From assembly GCF_018967845.1 (NCBI RefSeq), contig NZ_JAHLZZ010000001.1, positions 2,356,001-2,420,000 of the forward strand: a stretch of DNA of 64,000 bases. Direction: 5' to 3'. Position 1 is the first letter of the stretch. Each line of letters starts with the position of its first letter. A program made the translations under genes and the position numbers. The notes below the pieces were generated by a model. That model was not told where the DNA came from and did no database searches. It worked only from the letters and a program-made list of their open reading frames with translations. This DNA is from Hymenobacter siberiensis. GTDB lineage: Bacteria; Bacteroidota; Bacteroidia; Cytophagales; Hymenobacteraceae. Of the stretch, positions 7,964 to 17,029 are shown piece by piece.

Positions 7964-8314
7964 CTACGCGGCGCGCTCCAGGCTGGTGAGCAGGGTTTCA
8001 ATCTGGTCGGAGAAAACATTGACCTGTTCGAGGCCGGCGCGGGCTTCTTCGAGGTGGCCGCGCTGGTAGCGGGTGGCTAGGTCCTGGCCGGTGTTCAACA
8101 TGCGCTGAAGCACATACTCCAGCTCGCGCACGGCGGGCTGGCCGGCGGCCTGGGGCTTGAGCACGGTTTGAATCCACTGGCCCAGCGGGTTTTCGGCCAG
8201 GGAAAAAAGGGCCGGCTCGGCTTCGCGCACCCCGTAGAGCACCGAGCGCAGCCGCGACTTAAAGAGCACCTGCTTCACGCGGGCCTGCTGAAAGTCGAAC
8301 GAAGTAAGAGGCAT
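7964..8314 (-). CDS. CZB-like helical protein, downstream copy of a duplicated unit
   Basis: 116 aa, all helical in appearance. The pattern FDFQQARVKQVLFKSRLRSVLYG, then ENPLGQWI, then RELEYVLQRML resembles the chemoreceptor zinc-binding (CZB) domain. However, the positions that carry the zinc ligands (His, Cys of CPLGKW, paired His) are not His/Cys here, so zinc binding is unlikely. It is a close paralogue of the gene at 8776-9135; the first roughly 85 bp of the two genes are nearly identical. The CZB assignment is inference by pattern. Confidence 0.6.
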   Translation of the reverse strand: MPLTSFDFQQARVKQVLFKSRLRSVLYGVREAEPALFSLAENPLGQWIQTVLKPQAAGQPAVRELEYVLQRMLNTGQDLATRYQRGHLEEARAGLEQVNVFSDQIETLLTSLERAA

Positions 8315-8364
8315 ACTGGGGCTAAAAAAAGGCGGGCAGAAAGGACCATAAAGATACGCCGGTT

Positions 8365-8778
8365 TTAGCCGGCCGTAGCATCGCCGAGGGCGCGGGCGGA
8401 GGCTTCGCGCACTTGTTCCAGGGCTTGGCGGGCCTTCACAAGCTCGGTAACTTCGAAAGTAAAAACCATGATGCCGGCCGGCTCGCCGTTTTCGCGGAGC
8501 TGCTGGTAGATGAAGTTGAAATACGAATCGCGCGGTGACTGTCCGGGCTCGCGCTGCAGCTGAATGCTGAGCTCGTTGCCGTGGAAGGTTTCGCCAGTCC
8601 TGAACACGTTATTAAGCACCTCTTAGATGGGCTGGTCCTTGATTTCGGGCAGGGCTTCGAGCACCGGGAGGCCCACCAGCTGGCGGTGCGGAAAAAGCTG
8701 CTTGTAGGCCGGGTTCACAAACTCGAAGCGGTGCTCGGGGCCGCGGGCAATGGTAATCATGGCCGGGGGCTGGGCTCA
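8365..8778 (-). pseudogene. Truncated PAS-domain remnant with in-frame stop
   Basis: Read downward, the frame gives AMITIARGPEHRFEFVNPAY, then ALPEIKDQPI, a TAA stop at about 8622-8624, and in the same frame EVLNNVFRTGETFHGNELSI and EPAGIMVFTFEVTELVKARQ. It matches the third PAS domain and tail of the protein encoded at 9237-10535 almost residue for residue, without the two upstream PAS domains. Its 5' end abuts the stop of the CZB-like gene at 8776. It is best explained as the decayed second copy of a tandem duplication of [PAS end + CZB-like gene]. Confidence 0.75.
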
Positions 8779-9135
8779 GGCCACGGCCAGGCCACGCTCC
8801 AACGAAAGGAGCAGGGTGTCGATGTGGGCAGCGAAGGTGTTGATTTGGTCGAGGCCGGTGCGGGCTTCCTCAATATGGCCGCGCTGGTAGCGGGTGGCCA
8901 GGTCCTGGCCGGCGCGCAGCATCTGTTGCACGGTACGGTCGAGCTCGCGCACCTCGGGGTGGGTGCCGTGCTGGGGCTGTAGCACGGTGTGCAGCCACTG
9001 GCCCAGCGGGTTTTCCTGGGGCGAAAAGAGGCTGGATTCGGCCTCCCGCACGCCGTAGAGCACGGAGCGCAGCCGCGACTTAAAGAGCACCTGCTTCACG
9101 CGGGCCTGCTGAAAGTCGAACGAAGTAAGAGGCAT
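8776..9135 (-). CDS. CZB-like helical protein, upstream copy
   Basis: 119 aa from the ATG at 9135, the position matching the paralogue at 8314. The N-terminus MPLTSFDFQQARVKQVLFKS is identical in both copies. ENPLGQWLHTVL and the helical tail match the CZB pattern, again with no zinc ligands in place. It follows the triple-PAS gene on the same strand (102 bp gap) and probably works with it. Loss of zinc ligands suggests a structural or signalling helical bundle rather than a zinc sensor; function unknown. Confidence 0.65.
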   Translation of the reverse strand: MPLTSFDFQQARVKQVLFKSRLRSVLYGVREAESSLFSPQENPLGQWLHTVLQPQHGTHPEVRELDRTVQQMLRAGQDLATRYQRGHIEEARTGLDQINTFAAHIDTLLLSLERGLAVA

Positions 9136-9236
9136 AAATAGGGAGAAGTAAAAATAAAAGAGTGGCTCCGGGAGCCGGCAAATGGCGGGTGAGGAGCCGC
9201 CCGCCACGCCAATGGTTGCGGACGGCCTACCACAAA

Positions 9237-10535
9237 TCAGGCCAAGGGTGCGGCCGAGCCGGCATCGCGGAGCTTTTCGAGGACCTGGCGGGCGTGCACG
9301 AGGTCGGTGACTTCAAACGAAAACACGACAATGCCAACGGGCTGCCCGTTTTCGCGGAACTGCTGATACGTTGAGTTGAAATACTGGTCTTCTGCGGCCC
9401 CCAAAAGCCTAATGGGCACTTCGTTGCCGTGGTACGTTTCGCCCGACTGATACACGTGGTCGAGGAGGGCGATGAAGCCCTGCTCAACTACTTCGGGCAA
9501 TGCTTCGGCTACCGTGCGGCCCAGCAGGGGGCGGTTGCCGAGAATATGCTGATAGGGCGGGTTCACAAACTCGTGGCGGTGCTCGGGGCCGCGCAGGATG
9601 CAAATGGCCGCCGGGGCCTGTGTAAACAGGCTTTCGTAGGTTTCGCGCTGGTTTTCGGCTTTCTGAAACTGCTGGTAGGCCTGCTCGGAGAGGGCGGCCT
9701 GCTGCTCGTTGGCTTCGAGCAGCTCTTCTACCATAAGTTTTTGCTCGTGGATGTCGGTGTTGCAGCCCACCCACATCTGAATCTGGCCGTCGGCCCCCAG
9801 GCGGGGCACGCCCGTGGCCAGGTGCCAGCGGTAGCTGCCGTCGTGCCGGCGCATGCGGTATTCGGTCTGGTAAGAGGTGCCCTGGTCGCGGGCGGCTTGC
9901 CACCGCGCGGTGGTGGTGGGCAAATCATCGGGATGCAGGTCTTCCACCCAGCCCCAGTCCAGCGTGTCGGCCAGCGCCCGGCCGGTAAAACCGGTCCAGC
10001 GGGTGTTAAAGAACTCGGCTGTGCCATCGGGGCGGGTGGTCCACACCATCACCGGAAGGCTTTGCAGCATGAACTGGTTGCGTTGCCGCGTTTCGTCGAG
10101 GACTTTTTGGGCCTCGTCGGCGGCCCGGCTGGTGCGGTGCGCTTCGGTCACATCCTGCGGCATTAGCAGGATGTATTGCAGCTGGCCCTGGGCATCGAGC
10201 AGGGGGTAGTGCGTAACCTGCCAGTACCGCTCCTCGGTGCCGCCGCCCAGCTCGGCGGGGCGTTCGAGGTCGTAGCGCAGCAGGGGCATGGTGTCGGGGA
10301 GCAGGGTGCGGCGCACCTGCTCGTGCGAGGCGTGCAGGTCGCGCTGGCTTTCGGGGGCCGAGGGGTAGGCGTCGAAAATGTTGCGTCCCACGGCCTGCGC
10401 GCGCGGTAGCAGCGACACGCCGACGTGCTGGTCGGAATTGTCGAGCACGGTGCCGTCGGGGGCCAGCAGCAGGTAGGCACCGGGGAGGGCGTGAAACAGG
10501 GCGCGGTAATCGATGGGCAGGGAAATGTCAGCCAT
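9237..10535 (-). CDS. Triple PAS-domain signalling protein without kinase domain
   Basis: 432 aa from the ATG at 10535 (a TTG 18 bp upstream is less likely). PAS 1 occupies about residues 10-135 (ALPGAYLLLAPDGTVLDNSD), PAS 2 about 160-280 (LPVMVWTTRPDGTAEFFNTRW with a WHLATGVPRL PAC region), and PAS 3 about 310-420 (APAAICILRGPEHRHEFVNP). A short coiled segment separates PAS 2 and 3. In related proteins a histidine kinase domain follows; here the protein stops after VTDLVHARQVLEKLRDA, so it lacks any output domain. It may be a truncated kinase or may pass signals through a partner such as the CZB-like protein next to it. Confidence 0.8.
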   Translation of the reverse strand: MADISLPIDYRALFHALPGAYLLLAPDGTVLDNSDQHVGVSLLPRAQAVGRNIFDAYPSAPESQRDLHASHEQVRRTLLPDTMPLLRYDLERPAELGGGTEERYWQVTHYPLLDAQGQLQYILLMPQDVTEAHRTSRAADEAQKVLDETRQRNQFMLQSLPVMVWTTRPDGTAEFFNTRWTGFTGRALADTLDWGWVEDLHPDDLPTTTARWQAARDQGTSYQTEYRMRRHDGSYRWHLATGVPRLGADGQIQMWVGCNTDIHEQKLMVEELLEANEQQAALSEQAYQQFQKAENQRETYESLFTQAPAAICILRGPEHRHEFVNPPYQHILGNRPLLGRTVAEALPEVVEQGFIALLDHVYQSGETYHGNEVPIRLLGAAEDQYFNSTYQQFRENGQPVGIVVFSFEVTDLVHARQVLEKLRDAGSAAPLA

Positions 10536-10935
10536 GAAGCGTACTAAATGCAATGGTGCCGCAAACTTGGGCGGGTGGTGATGATGATGCCGTGAAGATA
10601 GATAATGACCACCGGAGTCAGCCTTCGGGAGAGAAGCGGCTTGGCGGACTGGTTGTTTGGGGCTGGATGAGGGGCCGTAGGCGGGAGTACGAGGCGCGGG
10701 TAATTGCGGTTAGCATTATCCGGTTTTTGCGGTGGGCGGTCCGGCCGGTTGTCGTTGTTATGGCCGTCGTTCATCCTTCGACGGGTCGGCCCGCAACCCC
10801 GCCTGGCGGACAGCTGGCAAAAAAAGTCAACAGCCCGCGCCAACGGTTCATCCCCCTCATCCGACGGTTCGGCAACGGGAAGTTGAGGCCGGGGCCGCCC
10901 GCGGGCACCTTTGAGCCATCAAACTGCCCGCCGCC
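10536..10935. other. 400-bp intergenic stretch
   Basis: Lies between the PAS protein start (minus strand) and the broken TonB receptor (plus strand). I see no gene, strong hairpin or recognised repeat. It should hold both divergent promoters, but no clear TAnnTTTG box was picked out. Confidence 0.4.
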
Positions 10936-11956
10936 ATGAAAACTTCGCTACTCCCGCTACTCCCGCTACTCCCGCTGCTCCTGCTGCTGAGCGCCGCCCC
11001 CGCCGCCTTTGCCCATGCGCCCAGTGCTAAAACTCACCAGCTCACCAACTCACCTCAAAGGCATCGTGCGCGATGCCGCCGGCCAGCCCCTGCCGGGCGT
11101 GAACGTGTTCCTGAAAACCACCTTCGACGGAGCCAGCACCGACTCGCTGGGCCGCTTCGATTTCCGCACCGACCGCGCCGCCGGTTCAGGGGTGCTGGTG
11201 GTGAGATTCATCGGCTATGTGCCTAATGAGCTGATGTTTAGCCTGGGGAAAGGCCCGATTTTCCTGCCCAATATCAAGCTGAAGCTGAACCCTGCCGCCC
11301 TCGGCGATGTGGTGGTGACGGCCGGGGCCTTCGAGGCCAGCGACACCAGGCGCGGCACCCTGCTCAAGCCTCTCGACATCGTGACTATGGCCGGGGCCCT
11401 CGGCGACGTGGCTGGGGCCCTCAATGCCCTGCCTGGCACCATGCGGGTGGGCGAGGACGGCAAGCTGTTTGTGCGCGGCGGGGCGGCCTCGGAAACCAAG
11501 TACTACATCGACGGCCTGCCCGTGCAGACGCCCTACGGCGGCGCGGTGCCCAACGTGGCGGCCCGGGGCCGGTTCTCGCCCTTTCTGTTCAAAGGGCTGG
11601 TGTTCAGCACGGGCGGCTACTCGGCCGAGTACGGGCAGGCGCTGAGCGCCTTGGTGGTGCAGAACTCGACGGATTTGGCCCCCGAAACGCAGTCCAGCAT
11701 CTCGCTGATGAGCGTGGGCGGCAGCCTGGGACGGACCAGACGCTGGGAGCGCACCTCCGTAGCCGTGAGCGCCGACTACACGAATCTGGCTCCTTACTAC
11801 AACCTCGTGCCCCAGAATCTGGGCTGGGATAAGGCTCCGCTGGCCCTGGGCGGCTCGCTGAAAGTGGTCCACAAAGTAGGGGAAGCTTACACTCCCAATT
11901 CCGTGTCAACATTCCAGTTAGCCAGCCGGCCCGTGTGGCTGGTAGCGCCAGGCTAG
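10936..11956 (+). pseudogene. TonB-dependent receptor fragment, frameshifted and 3'-truncated
   Basis: The ATG at 10936 opens a Leu-rich signal peptide (MKTSLLPLLPLLPLLLLL, encoded by a 9-bp CTCCCGCTA-type repeat), but the mature protein continues one frame over from about 11045: LKGIVRDAAGQPLPGVNVFL, a CarboxypepD_reg-like domain, then a plug domain (RGGAASETKYYIDGLPVQTP). Homology stops early in the barrel near 11890, and the frame ends at 11956 inside a convergent gene. A normal receptor is over twice as long. Two lesions (frameshift and truncation) make it a pseudogene. Confidence 0.8.
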
Positions 11957-12429
11957 GTACACGGCCCACACGGTCATCAGCGTATTGACCATAATGAAAA
12001 TGCCCATGAGCCCGAACAGGATGCCGTTGAGCGGGGTGCTGGCGTTGTAGTGCGAGGTGGTGCCCCGGGCGGCCTGCGTAAAAATCACGGCCTGCTCTAC
12101 CAGCATACTCAGGGCTACGCCCCCGCTCAGCAGCAGCACGCTGCGTTGGGCGGCGGCGGGCAGGTCGGCCAGCAGCCAGCCCAGCGTCCAGGCAAAGGCC
12201 GTGATGGAGAGGGCAAACTTCAGCGGCTTGAGCCAGACCGGTGCGCCGGCCACCAGGCGGTGGTCGATGAACAGTAGCGCCAGGGCAGCACGGCCAGGGC
12301 CACGTTCGCCCAGCCGGTCCAGGACAGGACGGGGTTCACGCGGTGCAGCACGCGCAGGGCCTCGCGCACCGGACCAGCGGTTGGGCTGAGCGGCGAAAAA
12401 ACAGCGGACGAAAGCAAGGCGGTTTTCAT
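11918..12429 (-). pseudogene. Small integral membrane protein, frameshifted
   Basis: The start at 12429 gives MKTALLSSAVFSPLSPTAG... and WTGWANVALAVL, then loses sense near 12285. One frame over it continues ALLFIDHRLVAGAPVWLKPL, then three or four hydrophobic helices (FALSITAFAWTLGWLLADL; VLLLSGGVALSMLVEQAVIF; ILFGLMGIFIMVNTLMTVW). A one- or two-base indel in the GC-rich run near 12285 separates the halves. Family not recognised. Its 3' end overlaps the truncated receptor, which suggests a deletion junction near 11890-11940. Confidence 0.6.
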
Positions 12430-12476
12430 GAGGCCAGCGAATTGAAATCAGAAAAAAATAACCAGAATGAAAGAGG

Positions 12477-12931
12477 TTAACAATTTGATAACCAGACATC
12501 CGTTGGCGGGAGCGGATACCGCTGCCGCACCCCGAAATACAGCAGCAGCCCCACCGGCCCAAACAGGAACGTGAGCAGCAGGCAGGGTATCAGCAGCCCG
12601 TGCGGCATACCGCGCCGCTGCGCGTCACGCACTTCCCAGGCCCCCGTCCACATATCGAAGCAGAGGTAGTGTACCCAGCCAGCCAGCAGCGCCCATGGGT
12701 CGCGGAACAGCGCCGCCACGGCATCCAGCGACTGAAAGCCGCCCTCGCCGCCGTGCGGCCCTGCGTAGTGCGCCGCGATGAGCACCGCGTAAGCAGCGGC
12801 AGTAGCAGCGGCAGCGCCCCGCTTAGCACCACGGCGCGGGTGACGCGCCAGCGCGGGGCCGGTACCAGCAGCGCCCAGCCCAGCAGGGCCACGGGGTTGG
12901 CGAGGGAAAACAGGAAATCGGACGTGAGCAT
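12477..12931 (-). pseudogene. ABA4-like (DUF4281) membrane protein, frameshifted
   Basis: The first frame from the ATG at 12931 reads MLTSDFLFSLANPVALLGWA and a basic loop. Near 12800-12815 (a GCAGCGGCAGTAGCAGCGGC repeat) the sense moves to another frame: AYAVLIAAHYAGPHGGEGGF, DPWALLAGWVHYLCFDMWTG and two more helices to 12477. ABA4-like proteins have this four-helix layout with the WVHYLxFD motif. Related proteins act in carotenoid or xanthophyll metabolism in plants; the bacterial role is unclear. It is the third broken gene in a row. Confidence 0.65.
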
Positions 12932-13086
12932 GGGGCTGAAGCGAAGAAGTTGGGCCAAATCTAGTAGCCCGGCCGGCGGACGGGCCAGCTATTTCGGGGC
13001 GAAGCGGCGAAACAACCGGGTGAAACGGCGGTTGTGGCCGGGTGAAATCCCCGACCTTTGCCAGCGGTCGGTTTTTTGGATGTGCT

Positions 13087-13782
13087 ATGCTCTGGTTGTT
13101 ACGCGTTGTGTGGTTGAGTGTAGTCCTGCTGCCGGTGGGCGCGTGGGCGCAGTCGGCACCGCCGGCCCGGCCCGATTCGGTGAAAGGTCGGCCGGCCGTG
13201 GCGCGCCTGGCCCGCAACCGCTTCGTGGTGCAGTACGACTCGCGCTACTCCATTCTCAACCACCACCTCACCACCATCAACGGCCTCAAGCTGGGCATCG
13301 AGTTCAAGAGCCGCTTCCGGACCGGGGCGGCCATCTACTTCCTGAGCACCGGCGTGCCCTCGCGCCAGGCCAAGCCCGACAACGCCGCCGAAGATGCCGA
13401 CGCCGAAATCCGCTTCCGCTACCTGGCCGCCTACGCCGGCTACGTGCTGCTCGAAAACCGTCGTTGGGAGCTCAGCGCCAACATGCAACTGGGCCTGGGC
13501 TCGGCCTACGTGCTCTACGAAGCCGACGATGGCGACCTCGACAAAACGCCCCGCGATTTTATGGGCATCGTGGAGCCCACACTGGCCGCGCAGTACCGGG
13601 TGTTTCGTTGGGGCGGCATTGGCACGGGCCTGGGCTGGCGGCAGCCGGTGTTCGTGCCCATCGCCATCCAGAAAGAGCTGAACGGGCCGGTGTTTTACCT
13701 GCGCGCCAACCTGTTTCTGGGCGAATTATTCAAGGTGATGAAGGATAAAGAGCCGCTCTTCACCCAAACCAACATGCGCTAA
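13087..13782 (+). CDS. Putative outer-membrane beta-barrel protein
   Basis: 231 aa from the ATG at 13087, with a signal peptide (LWLLRVVWLSVVLLPVGAWA, cleavage after QA-like AWAQ). The mature part alternates hydrophobic and polar residues with aromatic strand ends (RFVVQYDSRYSILNHHLTTI, EIRFRYLAAYAGYVLLE, FYLRANLFLGELFKVM), as in small outer-membrane barrels. The family is not named with confidence. It stands alone between the broken-gene region and a convergent DUF481-like gene. Confidence 0.7.
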   Translation: MLWLLRVVWLSVVLLPVGAWAQSAPPARPDSVKGRPAVARLARNRFVVQYDSRYSILNHHLTTINGLKLGIEFKSRFRTGAAIYFLSTGVPSRQAKPDNAAEDADAEIRFRYLAAYAGYVLLENRRWELSANMQLGLGSAYVLYEADDGDLDKTPRDFMGIVEPTLAAQYRVFRWGGIGTGLGWRQPVFVPIAIQKELNGPVFYLRANLFLGELFKVMKDKEPLFTQTNMR

Positions 13783-13810
13783 GCTGAGCGCCAGTTTTCG
13801 CGCTGCGCGC

Positions 13811-14665
13811 CTACTGGCCCGTGCTGTAGGCGAAGCCCACCGAGAGCGTGGCGTTGGCCCGGGCGCGGTTCTGCACCACCACGCTTTCGTAGGAATACGT
13901 GTAGGCCAGGTTCAGGGTCAGGTGCTGGTAGAGCTTGAAGGCCAGCACCGTGGCGCTGTTGAGGCGGTAGTCGCCGCCGGAGTCGCGCAGGCTGGGCTGA
14001 TAAAAAAATAGCTCCGACGCGCTGAACACACCCCGGTTCAGGCGCATCTTGAGGCGGGTGGAGTTGCGCACTACGTGCCGGGAAAAATCGGACTCGGTAT
14101 TGTAGTCGGTTTGCTCGTTGAGCAAGAATGTGCTCAAGGCCAATGTGTTGTTGGTGCTGTCGGCGTATAGCTGGTAGCCCACGCCGCCGCCCGTTACCAC
14201 GCGCCGCGTGATGGCGCGCAGGTTGCTGGTTTCGAACTCGCCCAGCGCGTAGAACTTCCACCGGCGAATGCGGTAGTCGGGGGTGCTGAGCAGCAGTAGC
14301 TCGCGCTCGCGAAGGGCCCCGTCCTGCCGGCCGTAGCTGTAGGTGAAGGCCGCCGGAAACTGCCAGTGCCCTGTAGTGAAGCCGCCCGTGTGGCTGGTGT
14401 TGAAATATATCCGTTCCACCGTGCCCGTGGTGTAGAGGCCGGTGAGGGCCGCCGTGTAGCGCACGCCGGTGCCGTCCATATTATAGGTTTCAAACTCGGC
14501 CGAGGGCAGCCCGGCCGGCGGCGGCGCCATATTGCCCGCGCCGTTCACCACCGCCGAATCGGGCGTAGCGGTGCCGGCTGGTTTCTGGCCCTGGGCCCGT
14601 GCTGCCGGGCTGGCCAGCAGCCCCAATAACCCTAACAGCAGCCCATAAGAAAATCGAAATTTCAT
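13811..14665 (-). CDS. DUF481 family outer-membrane protein
   Basis: 284 aa from the ATG at 14665 (a TTG one codon upstream also fits). Signal peptide GLLLGLLGLLASPAARA, then repeated amphipathic strands with YSYGRQDGALRERELLLLST, WKFYALGEFETSNLRAITRR and GGGVGYQLYADSTNNTLALS, a spacing seen in DUF481 (salt-stress-induced outer-membrane) proteins. Function unknown. It ends the minus-strand run that starts with menE, leaving 4 bp between the menE stop and this start, so the two could be co-transcribed. Confidence 0.75.
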   Translation of the reverse strand: MKFRFSYGLLLGLLGLLASPAARAQGQKPAGTATPDSAVVNGAGNMAPPPAGLPSAEFETYNMDGTGVRYTAALTGLYTTGTVERIYFNTSHTGGFTTGHWQFPAAFTYSYGRQDGALRERELLLLSTPDYRIRRWKFYALGEFETSNLRAITRRVVTGGGVGYQLYADSTNNTLALSTFLLNEQTDYNTESDFSRHVVRNSTRLKMRLNRGVFSASELFFYQPSLRDSGGDYRLNSATVLAFKLYQHLTLNLAYTYSYESVVVQNRARANATLSVGFAYSTGQ

Positions 14666-14669
14666 CAAC

Positions 14670-15773
14670 TTACAGGGTGCGTAGCGTGGCCGTCCGGTTG
14701 AGCTTACCCGTGGCCGTTAGCAGAAATTCGGGCACGTAGGTAAGCTGCCGGGGCTGCTCGTAGCGCCCCAGGCGTGCCGCCAGCAGGGCTTTCAGCCGGA
14801 TTTCCTGCTCGGGCGCCAGCGCCGGGCCTTCGATGAAAGCCGTCACGGTCTGGCCCAGGCGCTCGTCGGGCTGGCCGGCCACAAAGCAGCGGCGCGGCGT
14901 CCCGATTTCGGCCAGCGCCACATCCAGCACCAGCTCCACTTTCTCGGCGGGCACCTTCACGCCGCCCGAGTTTATTACGAAATCGGCCCGGCCCAGCCAC
15001 TCAAACGTGTGCGCGTCGAGCAGCTGTACCACGTCGTTGGTGATGATGAGCTGGTCGTCGGTCACGTCGCCGCGCAGCGTGAGGCAGCCGCGCTCATCCT
15101 GCCCCGCCGCAATGCCCGTGAGTACCCGGAAGCTGGTAGCGGCGTGCGGCCCGTTCAGGCGGCGCAGGGCGACGTGGGAGCAGGTTTCCGTCATGCCATA
15201 GGTGAGCCACGCGGCGGCTTTCACGGGTTGCACTTCCTGTTGCAGCGCGGCATCGGCGGGCGCGCCCCCCACCAGAAACGACTTCATTTTATCGAGCCGG
15301 GGCGCGTGGCCGGCCGCCAGTACGGCTTTCAGCTGCAGCGGCACGAAGGCCGAAAAATCAAATTCCGCAGCGGCGGCTACGTAGGCAAATGGGTCGGCGT
15401 GCGGCTCCACGATGGTGAGGTGCAGGTTGCGCTCCAGCCCGCGCACCAGCATCATCATCCCGCCGATGTACTCGCAGTTGAGGCAAACCAGCGCCCGGTC
15501 GCCGGGGCCGAGGTCGAAGAAATCGGCCGTGCGGCGGGCCGACGCTTCCAGCTGCCGCCGCCGTAGCGTGATGGCCGAGGGCGTGCCCGTGCTGCCCGAG
15601 GTGTGCAGCACAAATTCCTGCGTGCCGTTCAGCCACTGCCGGACAAAATTCAGCACCTTGGCCTCGTAGCCGTTCAAGGGCACATCGAGCTGGGCGGGGT
15701 ATTGGCGGATGGCCGCGTAGGTGAATTCGCGGCCGTTGAGCAGGAGGGAGGTGGGAAGTAAATCGGAAGCCAT
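14670..15773 (-). CDS. menE: o-Succinylbenzoate-CoA ligase (MenE-like, AMP-binding)
   Basis: 367 aa from the ATG at 15773. The adenylation P-loop is HTSGSTGTPSAITL (about residues 77-90), followed by YGMTETCSHVAL (A5 motif), GRADFVINSGGVKVPAEKVE (A7-A8) and the C-terminal catalytic Lys in TATGKLNRT (A10). It should activate o-succinylbenzoate to its CoA thioester in menaquinone synthesis. It is shorter than average acyl-CoA ligases but typical for Bacteroidota MenE. The menB, menD and menF genes downstream in the window support the assignment. Confidence 0.88.
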   Translation of the reverse strand: MASDLLPTSLLLNGREFTYAAIRQYPAQLDVPLNGYEAKVLNFVRQWLNGTQEFVLHTSGSTGTPSAITLRRRQLEASARRTADFFDLGPGDRALVCLNCEYIGGMMMLVRGLERNLHLTIVEPHADPFAYVAAAAEFDFSAFVPLQLKAVLAAGHAPRLDKMKSFLVGGAPADAALQQEVQPVKAAAWLTYGMTETCSHVALRRLNGPHAATSFRVLTGIAAGQDERGCLTLRGDVTDDQLIITNDVVQLLDAHTFEWLGRADFVINSGGVKVPAEKVELVLDVALAEIGTPRRCFVAGQPDERLGQTVTAFIEGPALAPEQEIRLKALLAARLGRYEQPRQLTYVPEFLLTATGKLNRTATLRTL

Positions 15774-15805
15774 AACAGTCAAAATAAAGGCCGGTGGCTG
15801 GGGCC

Positions 15806-16255
15806 TCAAGCCAGCAGCCACCGCTGATACGTCTCGGCCGAAGGCCGCGTTTGCCAGCCCAGCGCCAGCAGCACCGCCCCGCAAAGAACGAGGTCGAGCG
15901 GCTTGTGGCTTATGACGTACGACGCAAGCAAGGGCAGGGCCAGCAGGCCCAGCAAGCTATTGCGCAGCAGCGCACGCCCTTGGTAAATGCGCAGATTTTC
16001 TTCGGCCGGCCGGCGCACATTGGGCCGCAGGTAGCGCGAAACCACAAACAGCAGCCCGCCCACTACCGGCAGCAGCGCCAGGAGCCCCAGCAAAACCGGC
16101 CACGTAGTGAGGGCCGGTTCCAGGGTTGGCCCCACGGCCATCCGGCCGCTGGCCCCCAGCAGTCCCCCGCCCATCAAAAGGCCCTGCACGGGGTATTGCA
16201 GCCAATGCCACCGCCGAATGCGCCGGATATTCAGGTGAAAATCAGCAGTAGTCAT
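15806..16255 (-). CDS. Four-helix integral membrane protein of unknown function
   Basis: 149 aa from the ATG at 16255; a longer start upstream would add an unconserved-looking tail. Helices: YPVQGLLMGGGLLGAS, WPVLLGLLALLPVVGGLLFVV, LLRNSLLGLLALPLLASYVI and DLVLCGAVLLALGW. No motif recognised. It sits just upstream of menE on the same strand (32 bp), so it may share its transcript. Confidence 0.65.
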   Translation of the reverse strand: MTTADFHLNIRRIRRWHWLQYPVQGLLMGGGLLGASGRMAVGPTLEPALTTWPVLLGLLALLPVVGGLLFVVSRYLRPNVRRPAEENLRIYQGRALLRNSLLGLLALPLLASYVISHKPLDLVLCGAVLLALGWQTRPSAETYQRWLLA

Positions 16256-16375
16256 AGCCGTGAAATGGGGGAGGTATTCGCGTTGCTTCAACAGCCCAAC
16301 TGCCCATAAGTATTGCAGGCTGCGGGCCAGCATGGGAGCGGAGTTGGGACGATGCCTGGACTCGGGATGTAAGGG

Positions 16376-16687
16376 CTACTCGAACTTGCGCAGCCCCAGC
16401 CAGCCGCCGCCGTTGTACACCTCGGCAAAGCCCTGTTTTTGCAGGATGCCGCGCGCCGCCGCACTGCGCATGCCCGAGGCGCAGCAGGTAATCACGGGCA
16501 TGGTCTTATCGAGCTTGCCCAAGCCGGCGGGCAGGGTGTCGAGGGGCAGGTTGAGCGACTTTTTGAGGTGGCCGCCCTGGTATTCGCCCTTGCTGCGCAC
16601 ATCGATAATAGTGGCCCCGGCCGCGATGAGCGCGCCCAGGTTTGGCCCCGGCTTCCGGCCGAATAGTTTTTTCAGGAAGTCCATCAT
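16376..16687 (-). CDS. Rhodanese-like domain protein
   Basis: About 104 aa, a single rhodanese domain. ATIIDVRSKGEYQGGHLKKS is the CH2A-like region and ITCCASGMRSA carries the active-site loop with Cys, so it can accept a sulfane sulfur. The tandem ATG codons at 16687 and 16684 are both possible starts. Such stand-alone rhodaneses act in sulfur transfer or thiosulfate detoxification. The N-terminal LKKLFGRKPGPN is a short basic lead, not a signal peptide. Confidence 0.88.
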   Translation of the reverse strand: MMDFLKKLFGRKPGPNLGALIAAGATIIDVRSKGEYQGGHLKKSLNLPLDTLPAGLGKLDKTMPVITCCASGMRSAAARGILQKQGFAEVYNGGGWLGLRKFE

Positions 16688-16812
16688 GCGGCGAAGATAG
16701 GTCGGGAAAAGGCGGGCATTCCCCGCTCCAAACAACCGGAAAAGTGCACGCCTGACTTGGCTTTATCCTTCAAAAAGTGTAACTTACTGCCAACGAACTA
16801 ATTCCCACCGCC

Positions 16813-16998
16813 ATGAAACCTGAACTCGTCACCCCGGTAATTGCCCCTTCCGTGCCCGTCCGCTTCGAGGCTCACCCCGCTAATGAGCGGCCGGCCGTTA
16901 CCCCCGCCAAGGTCCTGAAAAAAGCCCGCAAGCGCGAGCGGCTGCGCTTCTTCCTGGCCTGGTGCGCCGGCTGTCGGTTCATGAGCGGCAGCTTCTAA
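16813..16998 (+). CDS. Small basic hypothetical protein
   Basis: 61 aa, ATG start. It has a Lys/Arg-rich middle (KVLKKARKRERLRFF) and two Cys in LAWCAGC. Not recognised. It is the only plausible frame in the 16688-17029 gap on the plus strand, and codon use looks like its neighbours, but length alone gives weak support. Confidence 0.35.
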   Translation: MKPELVTPVIAPSVPVRFEAHPANERPAVTPAKVLKKARKRERLRFFLAWCAGCRFMSGSF

Positions 16999-17029
16999 GG
17001 GTTTGGTTGGTGAGGGCGGTAATGCCAAT

